The notes under the pieces were generated by a model. It did no database searches. It saw nothing but the letters and a program-made list of their open reading frames with translations, and had not been told where the DNA came from. From assembly GCA_000759655.1 (NCBI GenBank), contig KN173972.1, positions 2,450 through 14,078 of the forward strand: a stretch of 11,629 bases of DNA. The letters are read 5' to 3'. Positions 6,190 to 11,629 of this stretch are shown here, in pieces (the stretch's first letter is position 1; every line of letters starts with the position of its first letter). The position numbers were made by a program, and so were the translations under genes. The DNA comes from Acidicaldus organivorans (GTDB taxonomy: Bacteria > Pseudomonadota > Alphaproteobacteria > Acetobacterales > Acetobacteraceae).

Positions 6190-7470
6190 TCAGCTCCGTC
6201 CCTCTCGCCGCCGCTGCCGCCCGAGAAGCGCCGCATCCCACATCAGCCGGGGATCGAAAGAGGTCGACGCGAACATAGTGAGCAGGACCACCGCGGCGAA
6301 GGCGAGCGCCCCCGGGCCGGGGATGACCGAGGCGAGCAGGCCGAGCTGGACCAGCCCGACCAGGATCGAGAGCATGAAGATGTCGATCATCGACCATCGC
6401 CCCACTTCGTCGATCAGGCGATAGAGCCGGGTGCGGTCGAGCAGGCGGCGGCGCCAGCGCCGTCCCACCGAGAAGAGCAGCAGGAAAAGACCGACCAGTT
6501 TCAGCACGGGCACCAGGATGCTTGCGAAAAAGACGAGAAGGGCGAGCGGCCACATCCCGGCCGCGATCAGCTCGCGCACGCCGGCGAGAATGGTGCGCGG
6601 CACGCCGACCCCGTAATAATCGACGGTCATGATGGGGAGCAGGTTGGCGGGGATGTAGAGAAAGGCCGCGCTCAGACCGAAGATCGCGGTGAGCGAGAGG
6701 CTCTGCGGCTTTCTCCGGTAAAGCCGCGCCCCGCAGCGGGGACAGGCCATGCCATCCCGCCCCTCGCTCACCGTCCCGCACAGGGTGCAGGCGAGGAGGT
6801 GGCGCGGCGTCTCGGGGTGCGCCTCCCGCCGCCCCAGGGTGAGCGGAAAGCGCCGCCAGAGGGCGGGATAGTCGATGACGTCATCGATCAGCACCAGGCA
6901 GAGCATGACGGCGCCGAGGATATAGGCGGCGCGATCGACATGCACGCGGGCGAGATCGACGAGCTTGCTGTAGGCGACGAAAAACCCGAGCAGATAGACC
7001 TCGATCATCCCCCACGGCCGAAGCCGCTCGGCAAGCCGGAGCAGGGGGCGGAGCAGGTGGAAGGGCGGGCGAGGCCGGCGGAGGGCGAAGAGAGAGACGC
7101 CGAGCGCGACGAGACGGAGGAGGGGAAGCAGGCTCGCGGTGAGCAGGATCACCCAGCCCAGCGGGCCGAACCCATACTGATCGAGCCGCTCCGGTCCGGA
7201 GAGCAGCGAGGCGCGCGCCGTCTGCCCGTAAAGGCGGAGGTCGATCAGCGGCGAGAGGATGGCGAAAGGAAGGAGGAGGAGTGCGGCGATCACCAGCGGC
7301 AGAGCCGCCTCCGCGCCAAACGCGCCGTGATGGCGGAGCCGGGCCCGGCAGCGCGGACAGCGAAGACGCTGGCCGGGGGCGAGCCTCGCCTCGCGGAGGA
7401 GAAGCCCGCAATCGGGGCAGGCGGTGATCCCCTCCCGCACAGCGGGAGCGAATCCTGGACGTCGTTTCAC
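6190..7470 (-). CDS. pqiA: PqiA, inner-membrane protein with two zinc ribbons
   Basis: PqiA is the integral inner-membrane partner of PqiB and probably feeds lipids to or receives them from the MCE tube. From the GTG at 7470 it has 426 residues (E. coli 417) and the family's duplicated layout. Each half has a zinc ribbon followed by about four membrane helices. The first ribbon has CPDC/CPRC (Cys18, 21, 38, 41) and the second CTLC/CPRC (Cys228, 231, 243, 246), so all eight cysteines are present. After the second ribbon the signature SLSLTAIFGLSAAFLYIPANLLPIM appears. Hydrophobic segments lie at about 56-76, 104-129, 154-171, 183-200, 258-281, 303-335, 360-383 and 387-402. The GTG start overlaps the stop of the preceding HAD gene as GTGA, with GGAGGG inside the HAD gene's last codons. 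A longer open frame extends upstream to 7863, but it shadows the HAD gene. Confidence 0.94.
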   Translation of the reverse strand: MKRRPGFAPAVREGITACPDCGLLLREARLAPGQRLRCPRCRARLRHHGAFGAEAALPLVIAALLLLPFAILSPLIDLRLYGQTARASLLSGPERLDQYGFGPLGWVILLTASLLPLLRLVALGVSLFALRRPRPPFHLLRPLLRLAERLRPWGMIEVYLLGFFVAYSKLVDLARVHVDRAAYILGAVMLCLVLIDDVIDYPALWRRFPLTLGRREAHPETPRHLLACTLCGTVSEGRDGMACPRCGARLYRRKPQSLSLTAIFGLSAAFLYIPANLLPIMTVDYYGVGVPRTILAGVRELIAAGMWPLALLVFFASILVPVLKLVGLFLLLFSVGRRWRRRLLDRTRLYRLIDEVGRWSMIDIFMLSILVGLVQLGLLASVIPGPGALAFAAVVLLTMFASTSFDPRLMWDAALLGRQRRREGRS

Positions 7471-8174
7471 GCGCCCTCCAGCCAGGCGGCGAGCACCCCC
7501 ACGCTTTCCGCCGTCACGTCCACCCCTTCGGGCGGGGCGGGAGGCGCATGACCGGGCCCATGCTCGAGTGGGCGAGGGATGAAGGCGGTGCGCAGCCCCA
7601 CCGCGCGCGCCGCGGCGAGATCGGAGGGATGGGCGGCGGCGAGCATGACCTCGCCCGGAGCGAGGTCGAGGAAGGAAGCCGCGCCGAGATAGGTCTCGGG
7701 ATCGGGCTTGTAGTGGCGGAACATGTCGGCGCCGAAGACGACGTCCCAGGGCAGCCCGGCGCGCCTGGCCATGCGGACGAGGAGTGCGGTGTGGCCGTTG
7801 GAAAGTGTCCCGATGATCGCGCTCTTCTTGAGCCGGGAAAGCCCCTCCACCACGTCCGGCCAAGGATCGAGCGCATGCCAGGCCCGCACCGTGAATTGCC
7901 GCGCCGCTTCATCGAGCGCGTCAAGACCGAAGCGGGGCAGCAGGGTCTCGAGGCTCGCGCGGTGCAGCGCATCGAGCGTGCACCAGGGGCGCTCGCCGTG
8001 GCGCACCTGATCGAGCGAGGGGCGGTAGGCGCCGCGCCAGGCATCGACCAATCCGGCCCAGTCGGCCTCGATCCCCTGCCCCCTTCCAAATTCGGTGAAA
8101 GCGCGGATGAGGCTTCCCCGCCAATCGACCACCGTGCCGAAGACATCGAACAGGACCGCCTTGGGTCGCGCCAT
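7467..8174 (-). CDS. HAD-superfamily hydrolase, haloacid dehalogenase type II-like
   Basis: This cytosolic protein of 235 residues has the full set of HAD motifs. Motif I is VLFDVFGTVVDW (nucleophile Asp10, Thr14); the cap region has WRGAY (Arg47); motif II is TLSNGH (Ser125, Asn126); motif III is the lysine in HYKPDPETY (Lys156, Tyr162); motif IV is AAAHPSDLAAARAVGL (Asp185). This is the layout of L-2-haloacid dehalogenases, which replace halogen by hydroxyl using an aspartyl ester. However, the dehalogenase Ser175 and Asn177 positions appear as Ala180 and His182, so the true substrate may be a phosphate ester or something else. The start at 8174 has AAGGAG six bases upstream and lies 19 bases after the amidase stop. 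The stop overlaps the pqiA start (GTGA). An upstream in-frame extension to 8651 runs through the amidase and is not used. Confidence 0.9.
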   Translation of the reverse strand: MARPKAVLFDVFGTVVDWRGSLIRAFTEFGRGQGIEADWAGLVDAWRGAYRPSLDQVRHGERPWCTLDALHRASLETLLPRFGLDALDEAARQFTVRAWHALDPWPDVVEGLSRLKKSAIIGTLSNGHTALLVRMARRAGLPWDVVFGADMFRHYKPDPETYLGAASFLDLAPGEVMLAAAHPSDLAAARAVGLRTAFIPRPLEHGPGHAPPAPPEGVDVTAESVGVLAAWLEGA

Positions 8175-8180
8175 CTCGAT

Positions 8181-8186
8181 CTCCTT
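8181..8186 (-). promoter_or_regulatory. Ribosome binding site for the HAD gene
   Basis: Minus-strand AAGGAG, six bases before the ATG at 8174, inside the 19-base gap after the amidase stop. It fixes the start at the Met directly before the HAD motif I strand. Confidence 0.6.
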
Positions 8187-8193
8187 CGCCGCC

Positions 8194-9594
8194 CTAGCCC
8201 GCCGCTGCCGGCGGGGCAGGCCAGGGGCGTTTCTCGGGACACACTTGTTCCCAGAACCGGGCAAGACGCAACACGCCGAGATCATCGAAGCGCCGCCCGG
8301 CGATCTGCAGGCCAATGGGAAGTCCCGCCGCGGTAAAGCCCGCATTGACCGACACCGCAGGTTGCTCGGACATGTTGTAGGGAAGGGTGAAGGCGATGTG
8401 GGTGAAAGGGCGGGCCGGATCGTTGCGCGGCGAGGGGAGTTCGGCGGGAAAAGCCGGCATCGGCGCGGTGGGCGAGAGGATGTAGTCCACGCTTTGCGAG
8501 GCGCGATGCGCCGCCGCCCGGATGGCGAGGCTCTGGCTGAACGCTTGAAAAACCTGAAGTCCCGAGGCCCCGGCCCCGCCTTCCGCCCAGGCGCGGATGA
8601 AGGGAAGCACCCTCTCCGCCCGTTCTCGGGGAAGGGCGGCGATGTCGGCATAGGAGCGGACCCGCCAGAAGAGGTCCTGCCCGGCCAGCATCTCCTCGGT
8701 GAGAAAGGGCGTCATCTCGACGATCTCCGCCCCGTGCGCGGCGAAGATCCCTGCCGCCCGCTCGATCACCGCCCGCACCTCGGGCTCGACCGGATCGCCT
8801 GCGCCGGCCTCGCGCAAAAGACCGATCCTGAGCCCCCGCACGCCGCCTTCGAGCCTGCGCCAGGGAAGCGGCTGATAGGGCAGCGCCATGTGATCGCGCG
8901 GGTCGGGCCGGCTCAGGATCTCGAGCGCGAGCGCGACATCCTCGACCGAGCGGGCGAGCGGACCGGCCACCCGGCCCAGATAGGGCGGGTCGATCGGAAT
9001 GCGGCCGAGGCTCGGCTTGAAGCCGACCACGCCGCACCACCCGGCGGGGGGACGAATCGAGCCGCCGATGTCGGTGCCGATATGAAGCGGCCCATAGCCC
9101 GCCGCCGCCGCTGCTCCAGCACCGGCCGAGGAGCCGCCGGGATTGCGGCTCGGGTCCCATGGATTGCGGGTGAGCGGATGAAAGCTCGAAAGCCCCGAGG
9201 AGAGCATGCCGTAATCGGGCATGGTGGTCTTGGCGAAGATCACCGCGCCCGCCTCGCGCAGCCGCGCCGCGGGGGGTGCATCCTCGGGCTCCGGAACGAG
9301 CGGGCGGGCCGCGGTGCCGAGCGGCATCGGCACGCCGCGTGTGGCGATGTTATCCTTGATGGTGACCGGAACCCCATCGAGCGGCCCGAGCGCTTCTCCC
9401 CGCGCCCAACGCGCCGCCGAGGCCTCCGCCGCCCGACGGGCCCCTTCCGGGTCGAAGGCGTAGAGGGCGTGGATCACCCCCTCCCAGCGGGCAATGCGGG
9501 CCAAGACGACCTCCACCACCTCGACGGGGCTGAAGGCGCGCCTTGCGTAGCCGATCATCAAATCGACGGCTGAAAAATCGGCGAGATCGGTCAT
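8194..9594 (-). CDS. Amidase-signature family amidase
   Basis: Amidase-signature enzymes hydrolyse C-N amide bonds with a Ser-cisSer-Lys triad. The 466-residue protein covers the family's usual length. The triad is visible: Lys80 in VPVTIKDNIATRG, Ser155 in NPGGSSAGAGA and the nucleophile Ser179 in GTDIGGSIRPPAGWCGVVGF. The spacing of 24 residues between the two serines equals that in FAAH. The C-terminal PYNMSEQPAVSVNAGFTAAGLPIGLQ is also typical. Substrate is unknown: it could be a small aliphatic or aryl amide, a carbamate or a fatty amide. There is no signal peptide, so it is probably cytosolic. GatA is unlikely because no gatB or gatC is adjacent. The ATG at 9594 has AAAGGA six bases upstream. 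It is the first gene of the minus-strand run leading into pqiABC. A longer frame to 9825 would include a tandem repeat and overlap the divergent region. Confidence 0.93.
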   Translation of the reverse strand: MTDLADFSAVDLMIGYARRAFSPVEVVEVVLARIARWEGVIHALYAFDPEGARRAAEASAARWARGEALGPLDGVPVTIKDNIATRGVPMPLGTAARPLVPEPEDAPPAARLREAGAVIFAKTTMPDYGMLSSGLSSFHPLTRNPWDPSRNPGGSSAGAGAAAAAGYGPLHIGTDIGGSIRPPAGWCGVVGFKPSLGRIPIDPPYLGRVAGPLARSVEDVALALEILSRPDPRDHMALPYQPLPWRRLEGGVRGLRIGLLREAGAGDPVEPEVRAVIERAAGIFAAHGAEIVEMTPFLTEEMLAGQDLFWRVRSYADIAALPRERAERVLPFIRAWAEGGAGASGLQVFQAFSQSLAIRAAAHRASQSVDYILSPTAPMPAFPAELPSPRNDPARPFTHIAFTLPYNMSEQPAVSVNAGFTAAGLPIGLQIAGRRFDDLGVLRLARFWEQVCPEKRPWPAPPAAAG

Positions 9595-9614
9595 GCCCCG
9601 TCCTTTCCCTCTCA

Positions 9615-9650
9615 CGCCCCCTCTGGCGCCCTCTTTGGCGCCCCCTTTGG
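9615..9650. repeat. Three tandem copies of a 12-base repeat
   Basis: The copies are CGCCCCCTCTGG (9615-9626), CGCCCTCTTTGG (9627-9638) and CGCCCCCTTTGG (9639-9650), followed by a partial CG. Copies differ from each other at one or two positions. The unit is four codons long, so length changes would keep the reading frame of the longer amidase open frame. The array lies 20 bases upstream of the chosen amidase start, in its likely leader. Confidence 0.8.
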
Positions 9651-9743
9651 CGTCGAAGACCTCTCCCTTCAGGATGCAGAAGCGGCGCCTGCCTCTCAAG
9701 GGGGCAAGGAGGGCTCGGGAAAAAACATCCGATGAAGGAGATC

Positions 9744-9758
9744 TGACATTTCGTGACA
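9744..9758. repeat. TGACA direct repeat with 10-base period
   Basis: TGACA at 9744-9748 and again at 9754-9758, separated by TTTCG. A 10-base period places both half-sites on the same face of the helix, as in operators bound by response regulators. It lies centrally in the divergent promoter region. It may be chance; no regulator is named by the sequence. Confidence 0.3.
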
Positions 9759-9825
9759 GAGCCGGGAGGGCCCTGCTTGGAGGGCGGTGTTGGCGAACGG
9801 GAGGGAATGTTGGTAAGACTGGCAC

Positions 9826-11535
9826 ATGAGCTCAATTTCCCTCCGCTCCCGCGCCATTTTCCTCACCCTCAGTCTGCTCTCGGCCTGTGCTGCCGCGGGC
9901 CACGATCCCGCCGCGGCCGATGCCGGCGAGACGGCGCGCCTGGGCCGCGCCTACGGCGATTACCTCACCGGCCAGTTCGCCGCCAATCACGGCGATCTCG
10001 ATTTCGCGGCCACCAAGCTGCTCGATGCGCTGAACGAGGATCCGGGCAACGCGCTCCTCCTGCGCGAGACCTTTCTCGCCGCCCTCCTCGCCGGCCGGCC
10101 CGAGGCGGTGCGGCTTGCCGCCAAACTGCCCGACAATGCCGCGGCGGTCCTCGTCCTCGGCGACGATGCCGCCCGCCAGGGCGACTGGCAGGGAGCCAAG
10201 GCCCGCTATCTCTCCCTCCCCAATCAGGGCCTCTCGCAGATTCTCCAGCCCCTCCTCGTCGCCTGGGCGGAGATGGGCGGCGGCGACGTCGATGGGGCGC
10301 TCGCCACGCTGCGCCCCTATCTCGCCAAGGGCCAGCTTTCCGGCATCTATGCCCTGCATGCGGCGATGATCGCCGATCTCGCCGGACGCAACGCCGAGGC
10401 GGCCCGCTATTACGACCAGGCGGCGAGCGCCTTCACCGCGCCCAATCTGCGCTTTGCTCAAATTCTCGCGAGCTGGCAGGCGAGGCGCGGCGACGTCGAG
10501 GAAGCGCGGCACACGATCGAGAGCCTGCGCCAGGGCGACTCCCTCCTTTCCATGGCGGTGCCCGCGCTCGAGGCCCATCTCACCGAACGCCCGGTCGCTT
10601 CGGCCACCGATGGCATCGCCGAGACCTATCTCGCGCTCGCTGCCTCGCTCCGCCAGCGGGAGGCGGGGGATTTCGGGCTGATCATGCTCCAGCTCGCGCT
10701 CGGGCTGAAGCCGCAATTCACCCCGGCCCGGCTGATGCTCGCCGACATGCTGGTCGATGCCGGGGAGCCCAAGAACGCGCTCGCCGTGCTCTCGCGCGTG
10801 CCCGCCGACGCCCCGCTCATCGGCCTCATCGATCTGCGCCGGGCGGCGATCGAGGACCAGCTCGGCCATACCGAGACCGCGATCGCCCTCCTCCAGTCTC
10901 TCGCCAGCCGCTATCCCGACCGGCCCGAGCCCTTGGCCGAGCTCGGCGACATCTACCGCGGGAAGAACCGCTTCAACGAGGCGATCGCCGCCTATACCGA
11001 GGCGATCGGGCGCATCCACGACATCACTCCCCGCGACTGGGTGCTCTTCTATGCGCGCGGCATCGCCTATGACCGCGCCCATCAATGGCCGAAAGCGGAA
11101 GCCGATTTCAAGTTCGCCCTCAAGCTCTCGCCCGATCAGCCCTATGTGCTCAACTATCTCGGCTATTCTTGGGCCGAGCAGGGCAAGCATCTCGATGAGG
11201 CGCGCAAGCTGATCGAGAAGGCGGTCGCCCTCAAGCCTAATGACGGGGCGATCATCGACAGCCTGGGCTGGGTGCTGCTGCGTCAGGGCGACGTCAAGGG
11301 GGCGGTGCACTGGCTCGAGCGCGCCGTCGAGCTCGAGCCTGAGGATCCGACCATCAACGGCCATTATGGCGATGCGCTATGGGCGGCAGGGCGGCGGCTC
11401 GAGGCGACCTATCAGTGGCGCTACGCGCTGACCCTGAAACCCGACCCCGATGAAGCGGCCCGCATCGAAACCCGGCTGCGCCAGTCGGCGCGCGAGGATC
11501 CCGCCACCAGCACCGCGCAAAAAGCCACTCCGTGA
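9826..11535 (+). CDS. Tetratricopeptide-repeat lipoprotein
   Basis: The 569-residue protein begins with a lipoprotein signal (LRSRAIFLTLSLLSAC, probable lipidated Cys21) and is otherwise a helical solenoid of TPR units, so it probably acts as an envelope scaffold. Early degenerate repeats start near residue 40 (YLTGQFAANHGDLDFAATKL). Clear TPRs lie towards the C-terminus: about 366-399 (AELGDIYRGKNRFNEAIAAY), 405-437 (FYARGIAYDRAHQWPKAEADF), 440-471 (LNYLGYSWAEQGKHLDEA), 474-506 (DSLGWVLLRQGDVKGAVHWL) and 510-540 (GHYGDALWAAGRRLEAT). A TAA in frame just upstream (9814-9816) makes the ATG at 9826 the first possible start, yet there is no good Shine-Dalgarno sequence. The stop overlaps the ispE GTG by four bases. 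No enzymatic motif is seen and no function beyond scaffolding can be claimed. Confidence 0.9.
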   Translation: MSSISLRSRAIFLTLSLLSACAAAGHDPAAADAGETARLGRAYGDYLTGQFAANHGDLDFAATKLLDALNEDPGNALLLRETFLAALLAGRPEAVRLAAKLPDNAAAVLVLGDDAARQGDWQGAKARYLSLPNQGLSQILQPLLVAWAEMGGGDVDGALATLRPYLAKGQLSGIYALHAAMIADLAGRNAEAARYYDQAASAFTAPNLRFAQILASWQARRGDVEEARHTIESLRQGDSLLSMAVPALEAHLTERPVASATDGIAETYLALAASLRQREAGDFGLIMLQLALGLKPQFTPARLMLADMLVDAGEPKNALAVLSRVPADAPLIGLIDLRRAAIEDQLGHTETAIALLQSLASRYPDRPEPLAELGDIYRGKNRFNEAIAAYTEAIGRIHDITPRDWVLFYARGIAYDRAHQWPKAEADFKFALKLSPDQPYVLNYLGYSWAEQGKHLDEARKLIEKAVALKPNDGAIIDSLGWVLLRQGDVKGAVHWLERAVELEPEDPTINGHYGDALWAAGRRLEATYQWRYALTLKPDPDEAARIETRLRQSAREDPATSTAQKATP

Positions 11536-11629
11536 GCAAGGCTGAACCGGATCATGGGCCTCTGCCCATCGATGAGGAGGCGCGGGCCAAGGTCAATCTC
11601 TACCTCCACGTGCTGGGACGGCGCGCCGA
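11532..11629 (+). CDS. ispE: IspE, 4-diphosphocytidyl-2-C-methyl-D-erythritol kinase (N-terminal part)
   Basis: Only the first 32 codons are present before the window ends. Residues 17-32 read ARAKVNLYLHVLGRRA, the highly characteristic N-terminus of IspE (AKxNLxLHVxGRRxDGYH in the family), a GHMP-superfamily kinase. IspE phosphorylates the 2-hydroxyl of CDP-methylerythritol in the MEP pathway of isoprenoid synthesis, in the cytoplasm. The GTG start at 11532 shares four bases (GTGA) with the stop of the TPR lipoprotein gene, and no independent ribosome site is obvious, so translation is probably coupled. No in-frame ATG precedes the conserved motif. The preceding 16 residues are slightly longer than in many homologues. 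Confidence 0.88.
   Translation, partial: MSKAEPDHGPLPIDEEARAKVNLYLHVLGRRA

Larger units (their letters stand above)
9595..9825. promoter_or_regulatory. Divergent intergenic region (amidase operon / TPR gene)
   Basis: These 231 bases lie between the starts of two divergent transcription units and must hold both promoters. Visible elements are a 12-base tandem repeat in the amidase leader, an AT-rich patch (about 9719-9728) and a TGACA-N5-TGACA direct repeat (9744-9758). For the plus strand a weak TTGGCG-N17-GTAAGA pattern (9790-9818) would place transcription start near the ATG at 9826. I could not find strong -35/-10 matches on either strand. Confidence 0.45.

Noticed and set aside
5839..7551. 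Long plus-strand open frame of 570 codons antisense to pqiB and pqiA
   Set aside because: Low-complexity Arg/Glu/Gly/Ala composition, no domain, and fully antisense to two confident genes; a typical shadow frame of GC-rich DNA.
7471..7863. N-terminal extension of pqiA to 7863
   Set aside because: The added 131 residues are an Arg-rich shadow of the HAD gene; the GTG at 7470 gives the standard PqiA length and first zinc ribbon.
8095..9573. Plus-strand open frame of 492 codons antisense to the amidase and HAD genes
   Set aside because: Arg/Gly/His-rich composition without recognisable motifs; the opposite strand encodes complete enzymes with intact active sites.
8194..9594. Amidase as GatA of the tRNA amidotransferase
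   Set aside because: No gatB or gatC nearby, and the adjoining genes are unrelated to translation; sequence supports only the general amidase-signature family.
9595..9825. N-terminal extension of the amidase to 9825
   Set aside because: The extra residues are low-complexity and encoded by the tandem repeat and divergent spacer; the ATG at 9594 has a ribosome site and begins with a normal amidase N-terminus.
9832..11364. Minus-strand open frame of 510 codons antisense to the TPR gene
   Set aside because: No domain, composition biased by codon positions of the real gene, and no ribosome site.

Overview
The window is GC-rich, densely coded bacterial chromosome. The gene set suggests a motile alphaproteobacterium, probably Rhodospirillales or Acetobacteraceae. 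The pointers are the proton-type flagellar stator genes, a CtrA-like box upstream of motB, the TPR lipoprotein-ispE gene pair, and frequent GTG starts. This placement is inference from gene content and style; no marker RNA gene is present. I saw no rRNA, tRNA, CRISPR array, insertion sequence or prophage gene.

Layout. (1) 1-1131, plus strand: the C-terminal end of a coiled-coil protein with a tail of the kind found on surface-polysaccharide glycosyltransferases, then a class II aldolase/adducin-family gene closed by a small Rho-independent terminator. (2) 1150-3493, plus strand: a motility locus with a CtrA-like box, motB, a 187-base gap and motA. The gene order is the reverse of the usual motA-motB. 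(3) 3494-3749: a gene-free convergent spacer. (4) 9594 down to 3750, minus strand: a compact five-gene run, amidase - HAD hydrolase - pqiA - pqiB - pqiC. (5) 9595-9825: a divergent spacer with a three-copy 12-base tandem repeat and a TGACA direct repeat. (6) 9826-11629, plus strand: a TPR lipoprotein gene overlapping by four bases the start of ispE, which runs off the end of the window.

How the genes work together. MotA and MotB form the ion-conducting stator that drives the flagellar motor. PqiA (inner membrane), PqiB (three MCE domains spanning the periplasm) and PqiC (outer-membrane lipoprotein) form a lipid-trafficking assembly of the intermembrane-transport class. Here it appears to be co-transcribed, and at one junction translationally coupled, with two soluble hydrolases, which is the most unusual arrangement in the window. 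The TPR lipoprotein is probably translationally coupled to IspE of the MEP isoprenoid pathway.

I found no clear candidate for a wholly new defence or mobile system. The best leads are the amidase-HAD-pqiABC operon, the reversed stator pair with its CtrA-like box, and the repeat in the divergent spacer.
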